Position numbers and translations under genes: made by a program. A stretch of 64,000 nt of DNA, from assembly GCF_029319185.1 (NCBI RefSeq), contig NZ_CP119754.1:4340001-4404000 (forward strand), in the 5' to 3' direction. Source of the DNA: Superficieibacter sp. HKU1 (lineage in GTDB: Bacteria; Pseudomonadota; Gammaproteobacteria; Enterobacterales; Enterobacteriaceae). The notes beneath the pieces are model-generated. The model saw only the letters and a list, made by a program, of their open reading frames with translations. It was not told the DNA's origin and did not search any database. Shown here in pieces: positions 1-7,961 of the stretch. Every line of letters starts with the position of its first letter. Position 1 is the first letter of the stretch.

Positions 1-985
1 AAAACGCGCCGGTATAGGCCAGAAACATCGATAAACCGGTAACTCTGGCAAACCATGTTCCCATCACCAGTGCATTTTCCGGCGATAAGTTCATCGCCTG
101 CCCTAATGTCACGCCAAGGCTTTTCATTAAGACATAAGTAATATTCCCCAGGTTTGTGCTGCTGGTACTTAATACCTGCTGCCAGTTGGTACTGACGCCC
201 CACAGGAAGATGGCCAGCGAGTAACCGACGGAAATGACTATGGCGGCAAAAACGATACCGCGGGCAAAATTCTTTTCCGGCTTTTCGGTTTTATCGACCA
301 GTCCACCGACGGCCTCAATACCACCGAATGCGAAAATAGCAAAAACGACAAAGGAGAGCATCGCCAGCCCCGACTGGTAGCCAGGGTTCGGCGAGGCGGC
401 AAAATTAACCGGTTCAGCGAAATGTCCGCCATTCAGGCACAAGATGGCGATACTTGCCAACAGAAGCACCAGATTAAGACACATCACGGCGATACCGCCA
501 ACCGCGGTAACCCGAGCAATTTTGTTAATGCCTTTTGAAGCCACAGAGGTCACCAGCAGCATCCAGACTATCGCCAGGATGCCCACGACCTGCGTGGAGC
601 TCAGGCTGGCAAATGCCCAGGTCTGCGTTCTGTCCGTGCCGAACAAAAAAGTAGAAAACGGCACCCAGACTTTTGCGGCGGAGCTGACCATCCATACCAC
701 GTAAGATGAAAACCACATAAACGTCCCGATAAAGGCATAACGGGGTCCGACGCTATGGTTCATCCACGAGTAAATCCCGCCCTCTTCCTTACGATAAGCC
801 GAGCCCATTTCAGCCATCATCAGCGCAAAAGGGATAAAGAAAAACAGCGCGGAAAAGATATAGAACGGCGTGGCACTGTAGCCCATCAATAAGTAGGCTG
901 AAGGACTATTGGCAAAGCCAAAAACGGAAGTAAATATCATCAGGATAAGCCCGATCAGGCTCATCTTTTTTGTCTGCTGGGTCAT
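1..985 (-). CDS. yjeM: YjeM amino-acid permease, 3' end outside window
   Basis: Inner-membrane permease of the APC (amino acid-polyamine-organocation) superfamily; substrate not established. The ATG is the complement of 983-985 and about 328 codons are visible, so the C-terminal third lies beyond the left edge. The translation starts MTQQTKKMSLIGL and runs through a series of hydrophobic helices, with the FGFANSPSAFY segment after helix 1 and the GGIEAVGGLVDK segment, closely matching E. coli YjeM from memory. It is read in the same direction as epmA, as in E. coli. Two short inverted repeats (1053-1081 and 1133-1152) lie in the gap to epmA. Identity is secure; the transported substrate is not. 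Confidence 0.93.
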   Translation of the reverse strand, partial: MTQQTKKMSLIGLILMIFTSVFGFANSPSAYLLMGYSATPFYIFSALFFFIPFALMMAEMGSAYRKEEGGIYSWMNHSVGPRYAFIGTFMWFSSYVVWMVSSAAKVWVPFSTFLFGTDRTQTWAFASLSSTQVVGILAIVWMLLVTSVASKGINKIARVTAVGGIAVMCLNLVLLLASIAILCLNGGHFAEPVNFAASPNPGYQSGLAMLSFVVFAIFAFGGIEAVGGLVDKTEKPEKNFARGIVFAAIVISVGYSLAIFLWGVSTNWQQVLSTSSTNLGNITYVLMKSLGVTLGQAMNLSPENALVMGTWFARVTGLSMFLAYTGAF

Positions 986-1157
986 AAAACCATCCATAAG
1001 GGTGTGTAGCGGCGGCGGATGGTAGCAGAAGACCAGACAAATGTTGTGACTTAATGGGGCACGCCAGAAAGAAGCCCCATTTCATTTTAAAATGGCAGTT
1101 TTTAGTACCGCAAAGCGTGATTCCCGCGATGGTTCCCTCTAAAAAGAGGGAAACGAA

Positions 1158-2135
1158 TCAGGCTCGGTCAACGCTGAAGGCCAGCACGTCGGCAAGAGTC
1201 TCCGCGCCCAGTGCCAGCATCACCAGGCGATCCACGCCTAATGCCACGCCAGAACAGTCTGGCAAACCGGCTTTTAATGCTTCCAGCAAATTGACGTCAA
1301 TTGGCTGCTGCGGCAGACCGCGCGCCGCGCGCTTGCGGTTATCCTGCTCAAAACGCTGCTGCTGCTCGCGCGCGTCGGTCAGCTCATGGAAACCGTTCGC
1401 CAGCTCAAGCCCTTTGAAATAGACCTCAAAACGTTCTGCCACGCGGTGATCTTCAGTGCTGATTTGCGCCAGCGACGCCTGGCTTGCCGGGAAGTGATAG
1501 ACAAACGCCGGACGCTCTTTCCCGATATGCGGCTCAACGCCCATCGCGAACAGCAGTTGCAGGAGGGTATCGCGATCCTCTTCGGTATCGGCAATATTGC
1601 TGAGATCGAGCTTCGCCGCCGCCTGACGCAGTTGGGTTTTATCAGCGGAAAGCGGATCGATTTCCAGATGGCGCTGAAACGCCTGCTGATAGGAGAGCGT
1701 TTCCGCCGCCGGACACTCCAGCACCTGTTGCAGGAGATCATCAACCTCATTCATCAGGCGGTACATATCATAGTGCGGACGATACCATTCCAGCATGGTG
1801 AACTCAGGATTATGGTGACGTCCCATCTCTTCATTACGGAAGCTGCGACAAAGCTGATATACCGGTCCGCAGCCCGCCGCGAGCAGGCGCTTCATATGGT
1901 ATTCCGGGCTGGTCATCAGATACAGATTCATCCCCTGAGAATGGCCGGGACCGACGAAACGGGTTTCAAACGGGAACAGGTGAACGTCAGTTACCGTCGC
2001 CTGGCTCATGCAGGGCGTTTCCACCTCCAGTACGCCCCGGTCGGCAAAAAAACGACGGATTTCGGTCATAATTTTTGCACGTTTCAACAGGTTAGGAATG
2101 GATGCGCTCGGCTGCCAGGTTGCCGTTTCGCTCAT
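1158..2135 (-). CDS. epmA: EpmA, EF-P-(R)-beta-lysine ligase
   Basis: Cytoplasmic enzyme related to the catalytic core of class II lysyl-tRNA synthetase. It activates (R)-beta-lysine with ATP and attaches it to Lys34 of elongation factor P. The length is 325 residues, the family norm, with no anticodon-binding domain. Class II motif 2 is visible (CRSFRNEE) and motif 3 near the end (GVALGVDRLVML). An in-frame ATG 51 bases upstream exists, but the start at 2135 gives MSETATW as in E. coli and has GGAG just upstream (complement of about 2143-2150). Its substrate EF-P and the partner EpmB, which makes the beta-lysine, are both encoded in this window. Confidence 0.97.
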   Translation of the reverse strand: MSETATWQPSASIPNLLKRAKIMTEIRRFFADRGVLEVETPCMSQATVTDVHLFPFETRFVGPGHSQGMNLYLMTSPEYHMKRLLAAGCGPVYQLCRSFRNEEMGRHHNPEFTMLEWYRPHYDMYRLMNEVDDLLQQVLECPAAETLSYQQAFQRHLEIDPLSADKTQLRQAAAKLDLSNIADTEEDRDTLLQLLFAMGVEPHIGKERPAFVYHFPASQASLAQISTEDHRVAERFEVYFKGLELANGFHELTDAREQQQRFEQDNRKRAARGLPQQPIDVNLLEALKAGLPDCSGVALGVDRLVMLALGAETLADVLAFSVDRA

Positions 2136-2306
2136 GGTTTTGTCTCCGTTTTTTGCTAAGGGCACGAAGTCTACTCGTTCCTCCACGCGGAGACAAATTT
2201 TGTACAGCGCATCGCCCGGCCAACAACACGAATAATTTATAGAGAGAACTAAAGCAATAAATTCATCAGGAATAGTGATAAATCATCATAAAGAACCGCA
2301 AAAAAA

Positions 2307-2347
2307 TCGAACGCGTCAAATTTCCCCTCTTTCGCCACGGGTATACT
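2307..2347 (+). promoter_or_regulatory. frd promoter with FNR-like site
   Basis: The 14-bp sequence at 2307-2320 (TCGAACGCGTCAAA) sits where the FNR box of the E. coli frd promoter lies and resembles TTGAT-N4-ATCAA imperfectly. A TATACT -10 box follows at 2342-2347. The distance from the FNR-like centre to a start near 2355 is about 41 bp, the class II activator position. Anaerobic activation of frd by FNR is established in E. coli; here it is inferred from position and sequence. Confidence 0.6.
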
Positions 2348-2432
2348 GCTTTACCTATAAAGGAGCAGTGGATACGTTTTTGCTGCCGCCCGTCGGGCGC
2401 GCGGCGAAATAACAATAATCTGGAGGAACGTC

Positions 2433-4223
2433 GTGCATACTTTTCAAGCCGATATTGCCATTGTAGGCGCGGGCGGTGCGGGATTACGTGCTGCTATCGC
2501 CGCAGCACAAGCCAGGCCTGACGCTAAAATCGCACTGATCTCAAAAGTCTATCCCATGCGTAGCCATACCGTTGCCGCCGAAGGGGGGTCGGCTGCGGTC
2601 ACTCAGGATCATGATAGCTTTGAGTACCATTTCCACGACACCGTTGCCGGTGGCGACTGGCTGTGCGAGCAGGATGTGGTGGACTACTTTGTGCATCACT
2701 GCCCGACGGAGATGACCCAGCTTGAACAGTGGGGCTGCCCGTGGAGCCGTCGGCCTGACGGTAGCGTCAACGTGCGGCGTTTTGGCGGCATGAAGATTGA
2801 GCGCACCTGGTTTGCCGCCGATAAAACCGGTTTCCACATGCTGCATACGCTCTTCCAGACCTCCCTGCAATTCCCCCAGATCCAGCGTTTTGACGAACAT
2901 TTCGTCCTCGACATTCTGGTCGACGACGGGCAGGCGCGCGGCCTGGTGGCGATGAACATGATGGAAGGCACGCTGGTACAAATTCGCGCCAACGCCGTGG
3001 TCATGGCGACCGGCGGCGCGGGCCGCGTCTACCGCTATAACACCAACGGCGGCATCGTGACCGGTGACGGCATGGGCATGGCGCTTGCGCACGGCGTCCC
3101 GCTGCGGGATATGGAATTTGTTCAGTATCACCCGACCGGCCTGCCGGGTTCCGGGATCTTAATGACCGAAGGCTGCCGTGGTGAAGGCGGTATTCTGGTC
3201 AACAAAGACGGCTATCGCTATCTTCAGGATTACGGCATGGGGCCGGAAACACCGCTTGGCGAGCCGAAAAATAAGTATATGGAACTGGGCCCGCGTGACA
3301 AAGTCTCTCAGGCATTCTGGCACGAATGGCGCAAGGGCAATACCATCTCCACGCCGCGCGGCGACGTGGTGTATCTCGACCTGCGCCATCTCGGCGAAAA
3401 GAAAATCCTCGAACGCCTGCCGTTTATCTGCGAGCTGGCAAAAGCCTATGTTGGCGTCGATCCGGTGAAAGATCCGATCCCGGTGCGCCCTACCGCGCAT
3501 TACACCATGGGCGGCATTGAAACCGATCAGCACTGTGAAACCCGCATTCAGGGACTGTTCGCCGTCGGTGAATGTTCTTCTGTCGGTCTGCACGGCGCTA
3601 ACCGTCTCGGCTCCAACTCGCTGGCGGAACTGGTGGTGTTTGGCAAACTGGCAGGCGAGCAGGCGATGGCGCGTGCGGCGTCAGTCGGTGCGGCCCGTGA
3701 TGGTGCGCTTGATGCGCAGACCGCCGATGTTGAACAGCGTCTGAAAAATCTGGTCAATCAGCAAGGTACGGAAAACTGGGCGAAAATCCGTGATGAGATG
3801 GGCATGTCGATGGAAGAAGGCTGCGGTATCTATCGCACGCCGGAGCTGATGCAGAAAACCGTCGACAAGCTGGCGGAGCTTCAGGAACGCTTTAAACGGG
3901 TGCGCATTACTGACACGTCCAGCGTGTTCAATACCGACCTGCTTTACACCATTGAGCTGGGGCACGGCCTGAACGTGGCCGAATGTATGGCGCACTCGGC
4001 CATTGCCCGCAAAGAGTCACGCGGGGCGCATCAGCGTCTGGATGAAGGCTGCACCGGGCGTGATGACGTGAATTTCCTCAAACACACCCTCGCCTTCCGC
4101 GACGCGGACGGCACCACTCGCCTGGACTATAGCGACGTGAAGATCACCACTCTGCCGCCGGCAAAACGAGTTTATGGCGCAGAGGCGGAAGCCGCCGAGA
4201 AGAAGGAGACCACGCATGGCTGA
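2433..4223 (+). CDS. frdA: Fumarate reductase flavoprotein subunit FrdA
   Basis: Catalytic subunit of the membrane-bound quinol:fumarate reductase used in anaerobic respiration with fumarate. 596 residues. The FAD-binding GAGGAG motif is at about residues 12-17, and the covalent-FAD histidine lies in RSHTVAAEGG (His45 counting Met). The substrate loop TEGCRGEGG and the C-terminal HGANRLGSNSL motif are present. Translation starts at GTG 2433, preceded by TGGAGGA, as in E. coli. The stop overlaps the frdB start by 8 bp, consistent with translational coupling in frdABCD. Confidence 0.98.
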   Translation: MHTFQADIAIVGAGGAGLRAAIAAAQARPDAKIALISKVYPMRSHTVAAEGGSAAVTQDHDSFEYHFHDTVAGGDWLCEQDVVDYFVHHCPTEMTQLEQWGCPWSRRPDGSVNVRRFGGMKIERTWFAADKTGFHMLHTLFQTSLQFPQIQRFDEHFVLDILVDDGQARGLVAMNMMEGTLVQIRANAVVMATGGAGRVYRYNTNGGIVTGDGMGMALAHGVPLRDMEFVQYHPTGLPGSGILMTEGCRGEGGILVNKDGYRYLQDYGMGPETPLGEPKNKYMELGPRDKVSQAFWHEWRKGNTISTPRGDVVYLDLRHLGEKKILERLPFICELAKAYVGVDPVKDPIPVRPTAHYTMGGIETDQHCETRIQGLFAVGECSSVGLHGANRLGSNSLAELVVFGKLAGEQAMARAASVGAARDGALDAQTADVEQRLKNLVNQQGTENWAKIRDEMGMSMEEGCGIYRTPELMQKTVDKLAELQERFKRVRITDTSSVFNTDLLYTIELGHGLNVAECMAHSAIARKESRGAHQRLDEGCTGRDDVNFLKHTLAFRDADGTTRLDYSDVKITTLPPAKRVYGAEAEAAEKKETTHG

Positions 4224-4950
4224 GATGCAAACAATGAAAGTTGAGGTGGTGCGCTATAACCCGGAAACGGATACCGCGCCCCATAGTGCTTTCTACGACG
4301 TGCCTTATGATGAGCAGACCTCATTGCTGGATGCATTGGGCTATATCAAAGATAACCTTGCGCCCGATCTGAGCTATCGCTGGTCCTGCCGGATGGCGAT
4401 CTGCGGCTCCTGCGGCATGATGGTAAACAAGGTGCCGAAGCTGGCCTGTAAGACCTTTATGCGCGATTACACCCACGGCCTGAAAGTGGAAGCGCTGGGC
4501 AACTTCCCTATCGAGCGCGATCTGGTGGTCGATATGACGCACTTTATCGAAAGCCTGGAAGCGATTAAACCCTATATCATCGGCAACGCCCGCACGCCGG
4601 ATCAGGGGCCCAACAAACAGACCCCGGCGCAGATGGCGAAGTATCACCAGTTCTCCGGCTGCATCAACTGTGGCCTGTGCTATGCCGCCTGTCCGCAGTT
4701 CGGGCTTAATCCGGAGTTCATCGGCCCGGCAGCCATTACCCTCGCGCATCGCTATAACGAAGACAGCCGCGATCGCGGTAAAAAAGAGCGTATGGCGCAG
4801 CTGAACGGGCAAAACGGCGTCTGGACCTGTACGTTTGTAGGCTATTGTTCGGAAGTCTGCCCGAAACACGTCGACCCGGCGGCCGCTATTCAACAGGGTA
4901 AAGTCGAAAGCTCGAAAGACTTTCTTATCGCCACCCTGAAACCACGCTAA
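4216..4950 (+). CDS. frdB: Fumarate reductase iron-sulfur subunit FrdB
   Basis: Carries electrons from menaquinol to FrdA through three iron-sulfur clusters. 244 residues. The [2Fe-2S] cysteines are visible at 58, 63, 66 and 78, and the ferredoxin-like CINCGLCYAACP and CSEVCPKHVDP segments hold the [4Fe-4S] and [3Fe-4S] ligands. A longer in-frame ATG exists inside frdA, but ATG 4216 gives MAEMQTMKVE like E. coli, has AAGGAG upstream, and overlaps frdA by 8 bp. Second gene of frdABCD. Confidence 0.98.
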   Translation: MAEMQTMKVEVVRYNPETDTAPHSAFYDVPYDEQTSLLDALGYIKDNLAPDLSYRWSCRMAICGSCGMMVNKVPKLACKTFMRDYTHGLKVEALGNFPIERDLVVDMTHFIESLEAIKPYIIGNARTPDQGPNKQTPAQMAKYHQFSGCINCGLCYAACPQFGLNPEFIGPAAITLAHRYNEDSRDRGKKERMAQLNGQNGVWTCTFVGYCSEVCPKHVDPAAAIQQGKVESSKDFLIATLKPR

Positions 4951-4960
4951 GGAGTGCACT

Positions 4961-5356
4961 ATGACGACTAAACGCAAAGCCTACGTCCGGCCAATGCCGA
5001 CGAACTGGTGGAAAAGCCTGCCGTTTTATCGCTTCTATATGCTGCGTGAAGGAACGGCGATCATGGCGGTCTGGTTCAGCATTGAGCTGATCTACGGGCT
5101 GTTTGCGCTGAAGCACGGGCCGGAACACTGGGCCGAGTTTGTGAGTTTTCTGCAAAATCCAGTCATCATCATTCTGAATGTCATTGCGCTGGCAGCAGCC
5201 TTGCTCCACACCAAAACCTGGTTTGAGCTGGCACCGAAAGCCGCCAATATCATTGTGAAAGATGAAAAATTAGGGCCAGCGCCGGTGATCGCCGGGCTGT
5301 GGGTGGTGACGATAATTGTCACCGTCGTTATTTTAGCCGTTGCCCTGTTCTGGTAA
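4961..5356 (+). CDS. frdC: Fumarate reductase membrane anchor FrdC
   Basis: One of the two integral membrane subunits that anchor FrdAB to the inner membrane and bind menaquinone. 131 residues with three hydrophobic helices (about 30-50, 65-85 and 105-130). The N-terminus MTTKRKAYVRPMPTNWW is typical, and the conserved Glu of the helix 1 region (FSIELIYGLF) is present. Starts 10 bp after frdB with AAGGAG at its ribosome site, and is followed closely by frdD. Confidence 0.97.
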   Translation: MTTKRKAYVRPMPTNWWKSLPFYRFYMLREGTAIMAVWFSIELIYGLFALKHGPEHWAEFVSFLQNPVIIILNVIALAAALLHTKTWFELAPKAANIIVKDEKLGPAPVIAGLWVVTIIVTVVILAVALFW

Positions 5357-5366
5357 GGAGACTCCG

Positions 5367-5726
5367 ATGATTAATCCCAATCCAAAACGTTCTGACGAAC
5401 CGGTTTTCTGGGGACTCTTTGGCGCTGGCGGTATGTGGTGTGCCATTGTCGCACCCGTCATCATACTGCTGGTTGGCTTTTTGCTCCCGTTGGGCCTGTA
5501 TCCTGGCGATGCCCTCAGCTACGACCGCGTGCTGGCTTTTGCCCACAGCCTGATCGGACGGGCGTTTATCTTTTTGATGATTTCTCTTCCGCTGTGGTGC
5601 GGCCTGCACCGTCTGCACCATATGATGCACGACCTGAAAATCCATGTTCCTAACGGCAAATGGGTCTTTTACGGTCTGGCTGCTATCCTGACCATCGTCA
5701 CGCTGGTTGGCGTCATTTTTATGTGA
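5367..5726 (+). CDS. frdD: Fumarate reductase membrane anchor FrdD
   Basis: Second membrane anchor of fumarate reductase; with FrdC it forms the quinone-binding membrane domain. 119 residues and three hydrophobic helices; starts MINPNPKRSDEPVFWGLFG. The conserved LHRLHHMMHDLK stretch precedes the last helix. The ATG at 5367 (AAGGAG upstream) is preferred over an in-frame ATG inside frdC because it reproduces the family length. Last gene of the operon, followed by a strong terminator. Confidence 0.97.
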   Translation: MINPNPKRSDEPVFWGLFGAGGMWCAIVAPVIILLVGFLLPLGLYPGDALSYDRVLAFAHSLIGRAFIFLMISLPLWCGLHRLHHMMHDLKIHVPNGKWVFYGLAAILTIVTLVGVIFM

Positions 5727-5732
5727 TTCGTA

Positions 5733-5770
5733 CGCCCTCTTATTAAAAATGAGAGGGCGATTTTTATTTT
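5733..5770 (+). terminator. frd operon terminator
   Basis: An 8-bp stem, CGCCCTCT (5733-5740) with AGAGGGCG (5752-5759), followed by the T-rich tract ATTTTTATTTT. In E. coli the equivalent hairpin is also the ampC attenuator; here no ampC follows. Confidence 0.85.
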
Positions 5771-5833
5771 CCCGCACAGCAATTTTTTCCGCCAGGTTCT
5801 ACACTTAGCTTAAAAACCTGCAAGGAAAATACC

Positions 5834-6364
5834 ATGCGTTTGCTGCCTGTTGTCGCCACTGCTACCGCTGCGCTTCTGCTGGTTGCCTGTAGTTCCCCAA
5901 CGCCACCTGCGGGCGTCACCGTCATTAATAATTTCAACACCCAGCGCTATCTTGGCACCTGGTATGAAATCGCCCGTTTCGATCACCGTTTTGAGCGCGG
6001 ATTAGAGCGGGTTACCGCCACCTACAGTCTGCGTGACGACGGCGGTCTGCGGATCATTAACCGCGGTTATAATCCGGATCGGGGAATGTGGCAGCAATCG
6101 GTAGGGAAAGCTTATTTTACGGGCGATCCGAGCCGGGCCGCGCTGAAGGTCTCGTTCTTCGGCCCGTTCTACGGCGGTTATAATATTATCGCGCTGGATA
6201 AAGAGTACAAACATGCGCTGGTATGTGGGCCGAATCGCGACTATCTGTGGATCCTCTCCAGAACGCCGACCATTTCTAAAGAGATGAAACAGCAGATGCT
6301 GGATACCGCGATCCGGCAGGGTTTTGCCGTTGAGAAGCTAATCTGGGTCGATCAGTCCCATTAA
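5834..6364 (+). CDS. blc: Outer-membrane lipocalin Blc
   Basis: Bacterial lipocalin anchored in the outer membrane by a lipid, thought to bind lysophospholipids and to help under envelope stress. 176 residues. A type II signal peptide with lipobox LVAC puts the lipidated Cys at 19; Ser at +2 favours sorting to the outer membrane. Lipocalin motif 1 appears as YLGTWYEIARF (about residues 39-49), and the C-terminal region matches Blc of E. coli. Its stop codon overlaps the stop of the convergent gdx gene by 3-4 bp. In E. coli blc follows ampC; here it follows frdD directly. Confidence 0.96.
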   Translation: MRLLPVVATATAALLLVACSSPTPPAGVTVINNFNTQRYLGTWYEIARFDHRFERGLERVTATYSLRDDGGLRIINRGYNPDRGMWQQSVGKAYFTGDPSRAALKVSFFGPFYGGYNIIALDKEYKHALVCGPNRDYLWILSRTPTISKEMKQQMLDTAIRQGFAVEKLIWVDQSH

Positions 6365-6678
6365 TGGGTGCTGAGTTTCAGGCCAATAATCCCGGCGACA
6401 ATCAACGCAAGGCTTACGATACGCGCCGGGTTGGCGGACTCGCCAAATAACAGGATGCCGGTGATGGCCGCACCCACCGCGCCAATGCCGGTCCATACCG
6501 CGTAGGCAGTGCCGACCGGTAGCGTTTTCATTGCCCATGCCAGCAAGGCAAAGCTGAAAAACATAGCGACGAGGGTAATAATGCTCGGAACAAGGCGGCT
6601 GAAACCATGGGTATATTTCAGCCCAATCGCCCAAACCACTTCAAGAAGACCAGCAATAACAAGAATTAACCAGGACAT
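6361..6678 (-). CDS. gdx: Guanidinium exporter Gdx (SugE)
   Basis: Small multidrug resistance family protein that exports guanidinium in exchange for protons across the inner membrane. 105 residues with four hydrophobic helices. The essential membrane glutamate is Glu13 (AGLLEVVWA), followed by the GLKYTHGF signature that separates Gdx/SugE members from EmrE-type drug pumps. GGGAG lies just before the ATG at 6678. A guanidine-II riboswitch immediately upstream supports guanidinium as the substrate. Formerly named sugE. Confidence 0.97.
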   Translation of the reverse strand: MSWLILVIAGLLEVVWAIGLKYTHGFSRLVPSIITLVAMFFSFALLAWAMKTLPVGTAYAVWTGIGAVGAAITGILLFGESANPARIVSLALIVAGIIGLKLSTH

Positions 6679-6691
6679 ATTGGCTCCCGTA

Positions 6692-6736
6692 TCGGGGCCG
6701 TCCCCATTGTTGAAAGCGCTGACGGGTCGTCCCGCA
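6692..6736 (-). promoter_or_regulatory. Guanidine-II (mini-ykkC) riboswitch
   Basis: On the minus strand there are two short GC stems, each capped by an ACGR tetraloop. CGGG-ACGA-CCCG is the complement of 6723-6734, and GGGG-ACGG-CCCC is the complement of 6694-6705; a linker of about 17 nt joins them. This is the defining architecture of mini-ykkC RNAs, which bind guanidinium and switch on export genes. It lies in the gdx leader and the ribosome site follows the second hairpin. Confidence 0.93.
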
Positions 6737-6935
6737 AGGCTGTTTGAAGAGTTTATTTTACCAGCCCGGAATAAAAACTCAATAATTTAACTTAAGTGTT
6801 ATTCGGCGCGTTATTGTCAGAAATACGTCTATTTCGCAGCGTAAATCCCACCTTTATCTTTTTTACTCTTTATTATGATGACGTCATTGCCGTTGCGATA
6901 CACAGGTATCGTTCTCTTTCAATTATGAAAACCCT

Positions 6936-7541
6936 ATGTATAAAATTCTGATCATTGACCGCTGCCAGTTTAGCCGCCATGGGCTTGAGAAATGGCTGAC
7001 GCAGGGACATACGTTTACCTCGCCAGTCATGGTGACCAGTCTTAATAGTCTTCTTTTAGCAAGAGAGCATATTGAACACTGGCAGCCCAGTGTGGTTATC
7101 GCAGATTTAAGCGGTTTTCAGGACGATCCTTCGCAGACCCAGTTGATTACCTCAATCTTTGCCGCCTGCGGGGAGCGTAGTCAGGTGATCCTGCTCCAGT
7201 ATCGGCCTGCGCAGAATTATACCCATCATGCGGCAGTGCTGGTAACCCTGTCGAAAAAAACGCAGCTGCAGCATATTACCAATATGATTGAGTCGGCATT
7301 AAGCTCGCGCCCATGGCTGAACTATACCCATACTATTAGCCCGTTATTAACGCGTCAGGAAGAGAAGGTGTTATCGCTATGGCTGGAAGGCGTCAGCAAT
7401 CCGCTCATCGCCGGTATGCTCAGTATTAGTGGGAAAACGGTATATACCTATAAACGGAATATCCGACTTAAGTTGCGGATGGATAATCGGTTTTCACCCT
7501 TCTTATCCCCTGGCGAAAAAATAGTTGAACGCACGTCATAA
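6936..7541 (+). CDS. LuxR-type regulator resembling RcsA
   Basis: Probable DNA-binding transcription factor of 201 residues. The N-terminal 120 residues look like a receiver-derived domain (YKILIIDRCQFSRHGLEKWL) without a clear acidic phosphorylation pocket. Residues about 135-183 form a LuxR/FixJ helix-turn-helix (LLTRQEEKVLSLWLEGVSN ... SGKTVYTYKRNI). The layout and N-terminus recall RcsA and BglJ, which act as partners of RcsB, but the protein is not either of these by sequence. The start has a weak ribosome site. Inverted repeats at 6876-6887 (around TGACGTCA) and 6896-6911 (CGATAC-ACAG-GTATCG) lie upstream. The gene is absent from this position in E. coli K-12. Target genes are unknown. 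Confidence 0.75.
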   Translation: MYKILIIDRCQFSRHGLEKWLTQGHTFTSPVMVTSLNSLLLAREHIEHWQPSVVIADLSGFQDDPSQTQLITSIFAACGERSQVILLQYRPAQNYTHHAAVLVTLSKKTQLQHITNMIESALSSRPWLNYTHTISPLLTRQEEKVLSLWLEGVSNPLIAGMLSISGKTVYTYKRNIRLKLRMDNRFSPFLSPGEKIVERTS

Positions 7542-7590
7542 CGGTACGACTAAAAAGCCGTACCGTATGGCGTTTTATCGCTGAATAACC

Positions 7591-7737
7591 TTACTGCTGA
7601 GCTTTGGTTGCTGCGCCAGAGATTGCGCTGCCGCCGTCAGAAATATCTTCGCCTACCCCACGGGTGGTGTTACAGGCGGTTAATACTGAAGAAAGCACCA
7701 GCACTGAAAAGATCGCAGCAATTGTTTTCTTAAACAT
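7591..7737 (-). CDS. ecnB: Entericidin B lipoprotein EcnB
   Basis: Small membrane lipoprotein of 48 residues, the toxin-like member of the entericidin pair that promotes lysis in stationary phase in E. coli. MFKKTIAAIFSVLVL forms the signal segment, the lipobox is LTAC, and the mature part CNTTRGVGEDISDGG is essentially that of E. coli EcnB. AGGAAG lies just upstream. In E. coli the antidote gene ecnA precedes ecnB; between ecnB and efp here I find no ecnA. Confidence 0.95.
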   Translation of the reverse strand: MFKKTIAAIFSVLVLSSVLTACNTTRGVGEDISDGGSAISGAATKAQQ

Positions 7738-7779
7738 AGTTTCTTCCTTTATTCACCAGTGTTATTTGTGTATAGCAAC

Positions 7780-7790
7780 TTAAGCATAGA
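7780..7790 (-). promoter_or_regulatory. Candidate sigma-S -10 element of ecnB
   Basis: The complement of 7780-7790 reads TCTATGCTTAA, one base off the extended sigma-S -10 consensus KCTAYACTTAA. It lies 43 bp before the ecnB start. Stationary-phase sigma-S control of ecnB is known in E. coli; here it is inferred. Confidence 0.55.
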
Positions 7791-7912
7791 CAAAATCCTG
7801 AGAAATGGCGGTCAGAAAGAAATTTTTAAGAGTCTTTGAAGAAGCGAAGCGACAGAACAGCAAAAGAGGCGGGTAAACAAGCTGGCGCAGCCTGATGCCG
7901 CACCAGAACAAT

Positions 7913-7953
7913 GTGCCTGCTCAGGCCAGAACGCTTCCGACGCCAGCAGGCAC
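7913..7953 (-). terminator. Inverted repeat downstream of efp
   Basis: GTGCCTGCT (7913-7921) and AGCAGGCAC (7945-7953) can pair. The repeat follows the efp stop by 8 bp on the minus strand. The tail (ATTGTTCTGG) is only weakly T-rich, so termination is likely but not certain. Confidence 0.5.
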
Positions 7954-7961
7954 AACGTACA

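Noticed and set aside
7738..7961. ecnA gene
   Set aside because: No frame with the EcnA lipoprotein pattern could be read between ecnB and efp.
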